A stretch of DNA of 64,000 bases from Ligula intestinalis. Lineage: Eukaryota > Platyhelminthes > Cestoda > Diphyllobothriidea > Diphyllobothriidae. The stretch's first letter is position 1, and each line of letters starts with the position of its first letter. The notes below the pieces were generated by a model. It worked only from the letters and a program-made list of their open reading frames with translations. It did not search any database and had not been told where the DNA came from. The stretch lies in contig JAYGXS010000003.1 of the NCBI GenBank assembly GCA_036362985.1, forward strand, positions 77,584,454 through 77,648,453. The letters are read 5' to 3'. Positions 12,911 through 25,900 of the stretch are shown here, one piece after another. A program made the position numbers and the translations under genes.

Positions 12911-14377
12911 ATAATAATAATAATAAGGTTTATTTGTAAAGCACATCTTTGGCGCCGTCAAAAACCCCGGAAGGCAGGAAAAAACCTAACCCAAGCCCCT
13001 TCTTTCGCAGTGACCATTGTATTTGTTTTGGTCTTTTGCTAGGTCAATAGTGTGCGAAATAAGGAGTTTGTTTTAAGTGAAAAAAACCTGACTTCTAGGA
13101 AGCAAATCTAGAAAAACATGAAATAAAATATCTATACATTGTAGGTGTTACGGTTTAATAGTAAGAATACTTGGGGTCTGGAAAAAACTGTTATGTCCTT
13201 TAAATGAGGTATACTTAGCCGCGGTCAGTTTGAAGGTGAAAAAATCAGCTGAGGATATGGCGTCTACCATATGCATGGGTCTGCTCGATACGGAGATTAC
13301 AATCGTTGTCCGGTGGCACAAGTTTGCTAATTAGACGGGACGTTGCAGATGTCTGAGGTGGGTCGAGGCAGCTGCGAAGCACCATCGTCATTCAAGTGTA
13401 TCGGCAGAAGACATTCGGCCTTTCGTTTGTCGAATATCTAAGTGAGATTGAGAATTACATCATTAGTATTTATACTTCTGATAAAATATAAATGAAAACA
13501 ATATCTATTTTAGTATAATTGAAGAGAAAATTATTTTCTTTCATAATAATTTTTTATAAACATTTAGATATTAGTAGAGGAATATTGGAATAGATAAATT
13601 GTTCTTAGTTTTTGTTTTTTATTTTTATTTAAGGATTGGAAAAGGAGGCAAGGCACAATTTTGCTTAAGCTTTGATTTTATCAGCGTTGGAAACCGTCGA
13701 CTGGAAAGCTTCCAGCATTTGCCAGTTTTCTCCAAAATGTTCGGGAACTCTCCTGGACCGTTAGATCCCTTTTGTTCCGAATTGGACGTCAAAGAACTGG
13801 TTAGCAAAGTGTCCTATTTTGTTCAGAAATATATGCGTCATGTCATTTGATAATAACTGTTTGGTCTTTCTTCTAAATTCGGCTAAACTGTGGCTTTTGC
13901 GAATATCGTTGGGTAGGACATTCCATATGATCGCATATCTTATGGTGTAGAAATTTGATCGCTGGGCCGTCCTAGCTTTAGCGTTATGAATTGTATATTG
14001 GTTGTTTCTAGTGGGACGGGAACCGTTTTGATTTGTTAACATATTATTGCTAAGGATGTTCTGATTATGTGTCACTTTAAATAGGAAAAATCAACCATTT
14101 TGGAGTCACCTTTGCCAGAGGGGTTTAAGACCATATCTATTGTACATTATTGAATAGGAGTCTCGGGCGTCATCGCGTTTACACAGAACTCTGGTAAACC
14201 TTCGCTGGATTTTTTCTAGTTTCTGTCTGTCATCTGATGACATGGTACGGAAAAATATTGAGCAGCAATCTAGAATAGGTAAAACGTACATTTTGTAAAG
14301 TTTAGTTTTAAGTGTAATTAATGTGAAATTTTTACTTATGAAGCCACATAGTCGATTGGCTTTTGGTGCGATTTGTT
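12911..14377 (-). mobile_element. LINE A copy 1 (CR1-like, RT C-terminus and 3' UTR)
   Basis: Minus-strand frames at 14106-14291 and 13625-14075 match the end of the reverse transcriptase ORF of LINE A copies 2 and 3 (the C-terminal block after the RT core). The coding end is at about 13650. The 3' untranslated region runs to an (AAT)n tract at 12911-12926. The copy is cut by an assembly gap at 14378, so its 5' extent is unknown. A frameshift near 14090 breaks the frame. Confidence 0.75.
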
Positions 14378-14477
14378 NNNNNNNNNNNNNNNNNNNNNNN
14401 NNNNNNNNNNNNNNNNNNNNNNNNNNNNNNNNNNNNNNNNNNNNNNNNNNNNNNNNNNNNNNNNNNNNNNNNNNNNN
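14378..14477. other. Assembly gap (100 N)
   Basis: Exactly 100 N, a conventional gap of unknown size. The left flank is LINE A; the right flank is a different duplicated sequence, so real sequence is probably missing. Confidence 0.98.
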
Positions 14478-14985
14478 ACCCCCTTACTGCTATTATGACT
14501 TGGCCAGAATCGGCCTGGCAGGCGGTCACCCGTTGGGGACCTCTGACCACCACATGAACTTTGTTTAGTTCGGAAGCCTATTCGATCGGTGTTCGCACAT
14601 TCCTGAGTGAATATATACCCGATCAGCAGTGACAGCAAATGGCAGGTGGCGAGGTGCTGATGAACTGCGGTTCGATGAAGTGCTTATGACCCATCTGATA
14701 GACACCAGTGGTGGACCAACTGCGCCGTCTGTGAGTGCGTTTGTTTGTGTTGTCCTACCAGCTGGTGTTCAGGGTTATGCTTGGCTGATGACGGCTAATA
14801 AGCCCGAAACAGTTCTGTATCAAGTTACTCCCAAATGCTGTCATACCCCCTTACTGCTATTATGACTTGGCCGGAATCGGCCCGGCAGGCGGTCACCCGT
14901 TGGGGACCTCTGACCACCACATGAACTTAGTTTAGTTCGGAAGCCTATTCGATCGGTGTTCGCACATTCTTGAGTGAATATATAT
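14478..14985 (+). repeat. Two near-identical 130-bp segments, 368 bp apart
   Basis: 14478-14615 and 14846-14980 are nearly identical, starting with ACCCCCTTACTGCTATTATG and ending at the TGAGTGAATATATA word. The 230 bp between them include a SINE-tail-like stretch at about 14768-14830 (TGATGACGGCTAATAAGCC). The pattern fits two tandem units of a 368-bp repeat, the first cut by the assembly gap. Confidence 0.75.
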
Positions 14986-15002
14986 ATATATGTATATATA
15001 TA
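14978..15002. repeat. (AT)n microsatellite
   Basis: A run of alternating A and T with one G, immediately after the second copy of the 130-bp duplicated segment. Confidence 0.85.
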
Positions 15003-15289
15003 GACCGCTAAACCGGCCATCCTTAACGCAACTGGTCCGCCACCCTCCCCCTCCGGCACGGAGCGCCGTTAATTTTCCGTCCCCCTCCCTCACAAACAAA
15101 TCATGACTCATCCACTTCACACGCGAGTGTTCTACCGGTCCTATCGTGCTAGACCGCCTAGTGTAACAATCTCACCCTCCTATTTCCTTTTATTTTGTCG
15201 GGCGACGGGTTGGTGCCAACAGCTCGAAAATTCACAAGTACAACTTGGTTTTTCCGAAGAACCTCTTTCGTTTTCTCATATATATGTAT

Positions 15290-15500
15290 GTATGCAGAAG
15301 GACATTACCAGCAAAGACAGGATACACTAGGAAGGCCTTTTCTGCCTTGTTAGGCGTCATCGGCTAGTTATACCCAACCCCAGTATGGCCGCGAAAATTG
15401 CTGCCACATCGAGATTTGAACTCACGATCTCTCCCGACAGGGCGAACGTCCTAACGTTTGAGCTACGAGCTCACGGTCTAACTGGTGTTAGATGGGGAAA
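15290..15500 (-). mobile_element. tRNA-derived SINE
   Basis: On the minus strand it begins with GAGCTCGTAGCTCAAACGTT (box A-like) and continues with GTGAGTTCAAATCTC (box B-like). It ends with the family tail, CCTGTCTTTGCTGGTAATG. The same head-body-tail order recurs at 21425, 21733, 55745, 59830 and 62684. The tRNA-like head has decayed acceptor pairing, so it is not a tRNA gene. Confidence 0.7.
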
Positions 15501-15508
15501 ATGTAGTG

Positions 15509-15690
15509 GCAAAGACGCGTACACCGATCTGTCAGAGGACCCACTCGTCCACCCATATTTCCTTTAGAGCTCTCTCTCGAGCATCCACCGCGAGGCGGCT
15601 AGGATATAGGCAGAAGGACATTACCAGCAAAGACAGGGCAATATGGGGGGATGAGTGGGTTCTCTGACAGATCGGTGTACGCGTCTATGC
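15509..15690. repeat. Inverted repeat with about 40-bp arms
   Basis: The left arm at about 15512-15552 (starting GACGCGTACACCGATCTGTC) is the near-exact reverse complement of about 15648-15688. The loop of roughly 95 bp contains a second copy of the SINE-tail words seen at 15295-15322. It looks like two oppositely oriented copies of the same SINE-linked sequence. Confidence 0.75.
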
Positions 15691-15699
15691 CAATTTATG

Positions 15700-16730
15700 T
15701 ATGCATGTATACGTGAGTCTCAGGTGATCCACACCTGGGATTGGGTGCGGCTGGCATAAGACGACTAATTAGTTAGATATCATCAGTTATGTCTTCGCTG
15801 TCTTCGTCTGTGTTCTATTCTTGTCTTTTTATACTCTATTTGCGACTGCCTACAGGGCTCCATCTAGAGTTGTAAAGCACAACAGGATGAGCAGTCCCCG
15901 CAACGTGATTGGTCAACGTCATCCAGCATGTATTTACTTGAAGCGTTGCTTTTTCCAAAAGGAAAATTAAACACGGCAAAGGCAATGAAGTTCGCAGAAT
16001 TTAACGTTGCCGCCGAATTTCGTGATCTCTTATTCAACTGCGTACGGTCATTTTCTAGTACTAAGGCAAACCAACCTGTTCAATTAGCTATGGGGCTGAA
16101 ACTTGGCAGGTATCAGCTGTTTGTCTGAGAAACGGATGTATGAGGGGAAAGAGGAGTGAGGCAGTCATTGAAGCGAGGTAGTTCAGCTTAGAGTGAAAAC
16201 CTGTCAAGCACTCAGTCAGGTAGACGCCTCTCTTTCACGTTCCCTCCCTGCCCCACATGACCGACTGGTGCTCTGCCTTGTGACTTTCTTAATCATACTT
16301 GAGAGGTTTTCACTGTAACTAGAACTGGCTTGTTTCGATAATTGCCCCCCCCTTTCCTCCTCTTCCTTCTAACCATGCGCACCTCATCTCAGACCAACAG
16401 CTCATACTTTATTCATCTATCAAGTTTCAGGCTTCTAGGTCCACATTTGATCGGGCACTTTAAAAAGACGTCATTAAATTCTGTGAATCTTTGTCTTAAA
16501 CACTTATGCCCTCATTTCAGCCTCCACTTTCCTCAGAAATTAATGCCCTAATTTTGGAGTAGATCAATCGGAATAAAACATTTCAACATCAGACGGAAAA
16601 CTGATCGGAAACCCACCAGCTACAGTGGGATAGAGCCGTGGAGAATAAATCCATCTATCGTCGTACGTAGGCAGTAAATGCTTTCACACACGAGGAAGTA
16701 AATTGAGTGCGAGCTTTTCGTTCACGGTTG
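15700..16730. other. Intergenic, nothing recognised
   Basis: No gene or clear repeat was recognised. Short open frames at 15928-16128 and 16342-16551 have no motif and no splice-consistent continuation that I could find. Confidence 0.4.
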
Positions 16731-16732
16731 AG

Positions 16733-16930
16733 CAAAAGCGAATTTTTACACAAAAAAGAGCATGCTTATACCACCGCGATACTCGCCTTTTCCCATGAGA
16801 CTGGATATCCGGTGGTCACATTAAGCTGCGTCCTCGTGACCACTTGCTTTCTTCACATTTGTATAATTTGGGAAAACCAAGCAGTTTTAACCCCACACAG
16901 CAGGGACTAGAATATACGCTGACTGCTTCT
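16733..16930 (+). repeat. Dispersed repeat family, copy 1 (other copy at 18035)
   Basis: The segment shares an ordered series of words with 18035-18262: ATACTCGCCTTTT, TTAAGCTGCGT, AAACCAA and a final ATATRCTGATTG-like word. A further block of the same family (ACTATACGATGACGCA) appears at about 17374-17410. There is no open frame. Confidence 0.5.
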
Positions 16931-18034
16931 GTAGCCGACACTCAGCATTGTTTTGTTCGGCGTCCTTGCTTAAGGTCAGCTGCCTCAAGGTCATCCCACT
17001 ACCTCAGTCAGCGCTTTCAGACACGCTGACCCACATACGTGTGTTCAGCACGCGCCTTCTCCCCACCTTCGGCCGACGCACCTTATGCCACCACACACGA
17101 AACGCCTGGGGTAATGTCAAAAGCACCAATTGGCAAATACTTTAACCTGTGCTGCAATCCAACTTAAACAGCTGCCACCACTGTCTCATACTCTCTCCAG
17201 CCTGGCTGGATTCAGTCAGCGCTAGCCCTGGTTTTGCCAATGGCCACTGTCAACTGAGAGACCAACTGTGAGTTCTGTATATACAGTAAATCATTGCTAC
17301 AGGCGCCTTCAGCTTTCTAACTACAACTTAGGATTTGGCCTGTACTCTAAGCAAAAATAATACTTAGACCGCTACATTCAAAACTATACGATGACGCACA
17401 AGCAAATGTTGTTGGTGATGGCTGCATTGGTTTGAAGACTACAGCCTGACCACTAGAAGAAAATTTCTCCCCAATTTGTACTAGTAACGAGAGACGTTCT
17501 GATCATGCGAAACTGCGTCTGGCCAGTGCAATGAGAAAGCGATTTGGACCGCTTGCTTTCACATAAACATGAACATCGAATGACCACATACGCAGGCTTA
17601 TTTAATTCAACGATGAGGTCGTGCGAAGGCAGCTGTTCGGCAGATCTGGCTGGAAAGACTGTGCGCGCCTCCCTTTGTGTCCTGACTGCATGCTGTCGAC
17701 AGCGTCTGGTCATTGATTGGGCCCACACTGCTGCCCTGGAATTTGATTGGTCGGTGTCCACGAGAAGTTTATCAACCCTTCTTCTTGAAGCTCATTGGAC
17801 GGAATGTTAACCAACATGAACGGGATGTTGTAAATATACACGGATTTCATCCCTTTTCTCGTAGTTGATCGCGTTTTGTTTCCCTGCCATGTTCGGGTTT
17901 ACGACAACCGTCCAGTAGGCATACACTTCATTTCATTATCAAGTACCGGGCGGGTTAATGCGTCGAAACAGGAGCAAACTTGAGGACGGCATATTAGTCA
18001 AGGTTGTGAAACGTCCTTTTTTATGGGTGAATTT

Positions 18035-18262
18035 TGACACACACACACACAAAAAGGGCTTTTATGTTTCTGAAATACTCGCCTTTTTCCACGAGAACAG
18101 AAAGTAAGTAGTCTTTAAGCTGCGTTCACGCGACGAATTATTCTCTTCGCATCTGATTGACGCAATTAAGATGTTTAATTTAAACCAATCAACATATACT
18201 CCAAAGCAAGGGATCGGAGTATATGCTGATTGTTTTAAATTATACAATGACGCATAGGAAAA
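18035..18262 (+). repeat. Dispersed repeat family, copy 2
   Basis: It is colinear with 16733-16930 and preceded by a short (CA)n run at about 18038. It includes the block ATACAATGACGCATAGGAAAA that also occurs near 17380. Not recognised as any known element class. Confidence 0.5.
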
Positions 18263-18954
18263 TGCTGCTACCTATGTAAAAGAAAGGTGGCCTGTAAAGA
18301 ATATACACCAGACAACCAGTTGGGCAATGGTCAAGTGCCCTAATAGTTTTAGTCAATTCGTCAGGCCTATGTGCGTATCGATAAAATAGCGAACAACTGT
18401 GAGCTTGTGGCTGTCCTGTCAAGGCCGCCTACGCGGTAAACGATTCGATTAAAAGGGCTAAACGTACATGCACGCGCTTTTGTATGCACCAGCAAACAAG
18501 TACGATTTGCCTGGGAGACAAACAATGCGGTCATGCAGTCAAAAGTAACTGGCTTTTCCAGCTAGGCAGTGATGTCTGCATAATTAACTACAAATGCCTA
18601 GCCCACATACTGCTCGAGGAGAACTAGGGTGAGGTGCGTTAAACTGTATCCTAATTGAGAGTGGCTGGTTTACACTCGGTTCCAATGTAAGCGAGGAAAG
18701 GAGTCATATTTACAGAACTAGAATGTTGTTTTGCCTAATATTGAGACCACAAAGTCGATAAAACTTCGGGTCTGTCTCAGCAGGGTCTTGAACAACAGAG
18801 AGGCAAAAGGATTTTAAAGGTGACTCCTAGGCCGCGATTCCGGCGCGGACTTAGGACCGTTACGTCAGTAAAAACGAGCCTGAGGCGATGAAGACCTGAG
18901 AGGATGCCGTGAGCCAATCGACGATGAATGGAAAACCTACCCTGGCATGGCGTT

Positions 18955-19250
18955 CTGGCTACTACTAATGCTACAACGACCATTACTACTGCTAATACTG
19001 GTACTACTCTTATAACCACTAGTAGTGCTACTACTGCTACTACCGTTATTACTACTCCTACGAATTGCATCATCACTGTCATTATTACAACTACTAATAC
19101 CAGTAATAACATCACTTATATTAGTGTTACTACGACTATCAATACGATTAGTACTATAAGTACTATTACTACGACCGCTACTAGTACGGTTACTGGTGAT
19201 AATAGCAGTGGCAGTAGTATTGCCAGTACTATTAGTACTAACACGTTCAT
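18955..19250. repeat. Degenerate (ACT)n-type trinucleotide array
   Basis: About 300 bp in which nearly every third base follows an ACT/ATT/ACC pattern. It gives a threonine-rich open frame on the plus strand and a valine/methionine-rich one on the minus strand. Both are artefacts of the repeat. A very small relative lies at 2738-2765. Confidence 0.85.
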
Positions 19251-19922
19251 AGTCCCAGCAATAGCACGCCCTGACTCATTGATTTGTTAGGCACTACAGC
19301 AACTCCAGCAAATATGCTCGATTTGCTTTAAAATTCGATCCACAACGAAGTTCAACAGTGAGAGAGTTTATGGAAAGCTATCCTAAACTTCCACAGTAAT
19401 GGCACTCAGATCACCACATAATAGCTACTTCTTCAGCCTCAACGAAGATCGTCACTGGCCGGAGGCATTGGAGGTGACGTCTGCGTTAGTTAGATTACCG
19501 AGAAGGCGACTCCTAAAGCGCCAGCGCCAAACTCCATGCCTTGTTTTGTCAACTACGTTCCAATGACGTGAGAGCAGTGCCTGATCTGGCCAAACGTCCT
19601 GTCTACGCGTGTGAAATAAGTACATCCATTCGGCAAGTTATGTGACACAGAGTTCAGCCGTTTCTGTTGCAGAAGGAACTGCAACTTCCAAAACGGTTTT
19701 GAGGACCAGCGGTCGCATCTTCTCCTTCCGAACTGCTCCCTTGAACTAGCCTGTTCGCTTCTATCGGCACCAAGTTACTCCCGACCGGCTGCTAAACTTC
19801 TCCGTCCGGACTTGTACCGCTTCGTGATAACTCCAAAAGCACACCCCATTTTGCAGTGTGGGAAAAGGTCACCCAAAGAAAGAAAAACGCTGGCCAGAGC
19901 GGGGGGAAGGGGGGTAGAAGGC

Positions 19923-22900
19923 TCACCATATAGCGGCTACTTTTTGCGGTGTCACAGCCGACGCACGTCGCTTCTTTTTTGCCGATCCGGACAACTTCAA
20001 GGGCGTCGGGAATGAAGACGAGACGTCCCCTGGCTGTATGCTTTTACGAGCGGCCTTGGCTGGCAACGTATCCGTTGGCGAGGACAGTGGAAGTGGGCGT
20101 TTCCTCTGAAACAGAAAAACAAAAACCTGTTTCCAGCAAAGTCCACTTGGGTATGAAGGGGTGGAGGTATGGGAAGAAGGAATTTTTTGGAACGGATGTG
20201 GTTTTAACCGTACAGGAACTAGCCGACCTCAGGCAGGTCCGACGAGCTGTGGGCAGGGGATTAGCCAATATTGACAAAAACCCGATCTCCAGTGGCAAAA
20301 ACGGACCAACGGAGGTCAACAAACCACGGACTGCAACAAGTCAGAGGTTGGAATCAAACTCTACTTTCACGCCTCCAGGAAGGCGACGAAGAATGCATCG
20401 AAGCTACATATTTACTGGCTCGAGGTACTGATGAAATTTTGTTTTAACGAGTGTTGACCGGTTCGTTTGAAGTCTGCGTACTTAATTCGGTGGACTGTTA
20501 TCTTCTTTTTTTCTAACCTACAGCAACAAAGTGGGTCTGTTTAGAGCATTAATTTAACTGCCAAATACGTAGTCTGTAGACCGCTCGCCATGCGTCAGTC
20601 GAGGGCAGGCAGGCAGCCAGCCAGCTGCAGTTAGCTGACACAACAAAACATACGCGAGGAAGAACTCCATTCAGAGGCAAGCTGACGCTAGGAGGACACT
20701 AAACAAGTTCGATTGCTTGCGTGCAGGCGCACCAGTGCCGTGCTATTGGGTAGACTGATCGAATAATTTGTTAGTTTTAATCCGGAGTCAACTGAGGGCA
20801 GGTGAACATTACCACCACCCATAACAGATTGCACAAAACAGTTACACACCATGAGGCTTGGGTAGTAGACGCAACACTTGTGACCTCAGCTGCATCTATT
20901 GTACTAACTTTTCTCCAAAACAACTGGCCACGATGGCAAGATGAGGGGGTGAGGGCTCGAGTGCAGCGGCTGACGAAGTTACGCAGCTCGACCTCGTGTT
21001 CCACACACGAAACTATCCCCATAGCAAGCCGGTCGTGAGAGCACCTAGGGCTTCACATGGATGCAAGTACCACATTAAGAAAAGACCATTACAGTTTGAC
21101 TTTCCGTCCTGAGATGACCGAAGTATCCTATCAATTGGCAGCCTTCCAAGCTGAACCGAAAGGCCAATAAGAAAGGCTACAACAATGAAGTGAGCGAAGA
21201 GGCAGTATTTTGTGTTTACCTCTCGAAAAGGCAAAACCACAGGGGCGCTTCGGTCCAGCTTCGACGACGTCCTTATCGATGGCAGCCTGCCCAAATTTCG
21301 CATAAGGTTTCTGTTAGTGTTCTCGGCCACGGTACGGTTCTATGGATACGGTTGGACTGTTTACGATCAGCGGCTAGAAGTAAACCCATGGGCTCTTCTT
21401 CCAGAAAACAGGATACTGAAAGCATTGCCAGCAAAGACAATGGAGACTTTAATGACCATTTCTGGTTCAGTAGTCATCAGCCTGTCACAACCAATCCCAA
21501 GTGCTGCCCCCCCCCGCCCGAGGATCGAAACCCCGACCTGTTGATCAAAAGTTTAACGCTCTAACCATTGGGCCACGAGCTTGTTGTATTGCCGGTTTAG
21601 TTTGGGAGCCATTGACATTCGTTGATGTAAGTTCATCGATCGCTAACGGGACTCACTTGTCCCGCTCGGCCTTTGCCTTGGGCTTCATTTCTCGGGCCCT
21701 GACAGCAGCCACAGCGGCTAGTAGTTTAAGCAGACAGTATTGCCGGCAAAGGCAAGGGAGACTGGAATGGCCATTTCAGGCTTTTTAGCCGTCACCAGCC
21801 AGTCATACCCAGACTCAAGAGGTGCACAACTGGAGACTCGAATTTACGATCTTTTCGGTCAGACTCTAACACCCCAACCATTGAACCACGAGCTCAACAA
21901 GATAGTGCCCTGACACGTCCGATGTAGTCTAAACGAGGGAAGATGTGCGCGCGATCCAGCCACTCAGCATACCACACTATCTGCAACTTGCTGACGACGG
22001 TAAATAAACTAGAAACGGTCAGCCTAATGCTTTTTCACTTCGTCGGCGGTTATGATTTTTTTTCAGTACTATATGACTTGGGTATTCTGACAGTGTTACG
22101 TATAGCTCCGAGACGTTAGCTATCCCAAAAACTACTAATCTAACCTTTTCAGTAGCAGGTGTGTCAGTCACCAGCGCGGGCTTCTTCAACTTCGGAAACG
22201 ATGACGGAGTCGAGCCAGCGGAGACCGGTTTGCTTGATGCAGGTGTGGCTTTCTTCCCACTGGCAGTCGGAGCTGAAACCTGAGGTAGAGAAAGCAGAGG
22301 CAGGTAGAAGACTCTTCAATTCCGTAAAAAAAGCGAGGTAACCTAGCTCCTGTGAGTGGTAAAAGACCTTACCTCCGAGGGTGTGCCAGTCTTCGGCGTA
22401 TGCTTCTTGTTCTGTTTCTTCCCAGACTTTGGCGTCGCCTCGACCTCAGTGGGTTTTGGCATTTCTGATGCAGTGTCATTCATCTAAAATAGAGCCGTAG
22501 AGCAGAGGATAGCTAATGATGACATTACTCTTGCTGATGACTAAGATGCTGCTACCGCTATCTGTTATTAGTATTATTACGAAAACTATGAGGGGGGGGG
22601 GGCTGGAAGGAGGTAAGGGTGTGGGGGGAGGGGGGAGGAAAGGCAAAAGGAGGCGGAGCAGAGAGAAGAGGGGCATATCGCACTTTTAACGTCCCAACTA
22701 AGGTTTATTTATAAACGTAGGTACATTCAGGGTAGCTATGTCGGTCTGCAAATCCCCTAATTTCCAAATGAAAAGGCAGACTTCAGCAAAAAGGTCAGCC
22801 CATTTTAAATTTGTTTAAAAGAAGCCCTAATCAAGCATTGTAATGAAGTGGAAGGAACATACAGCAGGTGCGGGCACAGCTTCCTCCCTTTTCACTGATG

Positions 22901-25900
22901 AAGGCGCTGCCTTATTCTTCTTATTCTTTGATGTGCGCAACTTGAAGTTGACGATTATTGGGCACTTGTGGACTGATACACCATGGGTAGAATTGAAGGC
23001 CTCCAACGCGTCCTCTGGGTTGGCAAAGGTGACGACCGCATGTCTGGCAGGAAAAGAAACCACACAGAGAGCAATGGCTTAAATTCAGAAAATTTTCGGT
23101 CCAGTGTAATAAACGCCACAGACTGGAGAGCATATAATTGCGTATAAAGAGCAACGAGACACCCCACACGTACGCAAAGCGATAGAAAAGGGCACCTCAT
23201 CCCTAGCGCAGCTGGCCCCTTCCATCCAATTCTTTCCTGTTCGTACACAGGCGACGGTGGACCGTCGGTTGGATGAACCTCGGAATTAGATCCGACTCCA
23301 TTCGTGAAGGGTCCCTGGATCGACAGCTGTGCCACTTGGCCGCCAGGATCCACATTCTGTCGGCCATAACGTGGTCAGCTTCAGCTCGTGTGAAGACTGC
23401 GAAATGACCAGAACTCATCAAGTAGGTTAAGTAGGGGTTTCAGGCTCAGTTTTAGTGGGTCGCCTCGGAGTTACTTAGCTAGGTAAAAATGAAACATTTG
23501 AACTGGCACTCTGGTGGCCGCTACCTATAGGTGGATTGAAAACAACTAAATAGCGGACAGAAAGGTTGCCCGTCCTCTCGACCGCCACGTAAGTCCAATC
23601 ACATCGTGTGGCTGCTAATTCACTGAAAGGAGGAGTATTTTTATTCTAAAATAATACCTACTTAAATGCTATAGGGGAAGTGATATTTGTCAATATAAAT
23701 TTAGCGTGCAGGTGAGTCTGACACTCGAGTTCCCCATTACCGGCGCCTTCAGTAGACACACGTTTCTTTCCTGGCTATAAACAAGCTGCCGCGCCTGAAG
23801 CTATCACGGTGCGTTAAAAGGTTGCCAACTGAAAGGATAACTGGGATCGTGAGGTCAGCCCAGTGTGCGTTGTGCTGTGGGTTGGCAGACTGAGTCAGGC
23901 TGCAATGGCTCCCTCCTAAGGGGGCCTTTATGGCACCCCAATTCAGGCGGAACCCAAGTCACCTTGCCCCCAAATTTTACTGTGGTATTCTGGTTATTAG
24001 AGGATACAGTGTGTGGACCTGCGCCCCCTTTCATCGCCAGTCTCCTTGACTTTGCCTTGACACCAGACCCGAGTGTGGGAGTGGAGAGAGAGGGAGGTAG
24101 ATGCAGCAAAAGTCTACTCGCACTATAAGCTAGCTTAAATCACCATCCTCTGGTGAAGCACCTGGGTGAACCTCGTTGAAATCGACGGCCAAACTTCCAT
24201 CGCCAACCGCCCCTTCCCCGCGGTCAATTGGTTAAACGGTTCAGGCGTCAAGGGACATTTGAAAAGAAGAACCTACCCAAGACACTTGTTGGGCCCCTCA
24301 GAAGTTAGGTCGATCTTCTGAGCCTTTGGAAAGAGTGGTGACAAGTCCGCCAAAATGGTTTGTTTCGGCAAGCAGGACACATGCAAAGTCGTCAGATTAA
24401 AGTCACTGAGAGTGCGGCTTTGAGGCGGGCACCAGCCCTTGTTTCCAGCAGAACCCTTTTGAGCAATGCGCTCTGAACAAATTGTCACCCTGACAGGCTT
24501 TCCGGCCATGGCTAGCGACTCGGAGGCAGCCTTTGCCCTCTTGGCTTCGCAGGAGGACTTGAATTCGACAAAACCGAATCTGAAAAGAAGTATGGAGCAG
24601 AAGGGAAGACGTTAGGTGTGATATATGGCCTGTCGTGTATTTATTTTCTCTACCTAGAACTAAGCGTTCTAGGTCAAGTTCGACGCTGTTACTGCCAAGG
24701 GAGAAGTTGGGTTCAACGTGCAGTTATTTCTCTGAGCTTTCACGGTTAAAAAGCTAATGACAAAAATTACAGATGGTCGATGTGTCACTATTTCCCGATA
24801 GGACAATGGGAACCGGCAAAGGAGCAGGACGTGGACTCCTTTGTAGGGGGAGACCATCTTAGAAACGCTTCTGCGCCACTGGCAAGCAGCCTATATACGA
24901 TGAGAAAAACTCAACTTATGCAAGCAGCTAGACTATATGGGAAATCTTCAAGTGCCGTTGTAATCCCTCGCCTCATGACTGTGATTGGTGTTTACTGTCT
25001 ACCCACTTTTTTCCTTGCCTGTATGAGGGTTTGATGTAAGGTCTTTCAGCTGATTATTCATTGCAGTGAACCATGACCTTAGCAATGACCTGTGTTAATT
25101 CGAACTGTCGAGTGTCCATTCGTGATCTATATAATGCGACTAGGGATTTCAGTCGACAAGTCGTCACGAGATTTGTTGGAACCAATAAATCTCGCTGTAC
25201 ATAGCTGTTTTAACGCCATATCCGAAAAAAGGTTTCAGTATTCTAGAGGAGTTATATTCATTGACGATATGACACCCCACATTTGAGAGAGAGAGAGCGG
25301 CAACCACTTCGATTACGATACCAGTAAATTCTCGATATGACCCCAGCAACGGAATGCGAATGTTTCTCGGGGGGGGGGGGGTTAGCCCCTCCATGTCGAG
25401 ACTACCAGTCACCGATCCCAATGCACGTTATGAAAGCTAGCAAAGGCATTCGTCATCCCACCCCCACAGAACGTTGACTGCCGCTCCTTTGCTTCTTTCT
25501 TTCCCCGCATTCACCACGTGAGCTTCTCTAGTCGCTCAAATAAAATGAAGGTCCTTGAAAACAAACGATTCCGGTTTAGGCTAACAATAGCTATACTAAC
25601 AATTCTGTCGCTTGTTACTTGAGTGAAGAACTCCTGCCCGGGAGGACGCTAGGAGTTTGTGTGAAGTTAAGGTAGACACAAACCTGAGAAGCATGGTTAC
25701 TATCGCATGTACGGAAAGCACTAGACCGTGATTTGTATCTGACCTGTCGGTCCGACCTAAATATGCGTTCTGAGTGCATATTTTGCTCTAGACCGATATT
25801 ACTGTGGGCCCAATAAGAAAGACCTAATGATTTATTGGACACATGTGTGACCCACGCAAGATTGGTTTCTCAGTCAGGTTAGTCATTGCGCTCACTTTCA

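Noticed and set aside
18928..19290. Threonine-rich 120-codon frame and its valine-rich complement
   Set aside because: Both are direct products of a degenerate trinucleotide array.
19949..20431. 160-codon plus-strand open frame
   Set aside because: The opposite strand carries the terminal exon of the RRM gene in phase (19923-20105) with a basic tail and stop; the plus frame has no recognisable motif.
22955..23353. 132-codon minus-strand frame
   Set aside because: It is out of frame with the RRM2 exon at 22863-23043, which is supported by RNP1 and phase.
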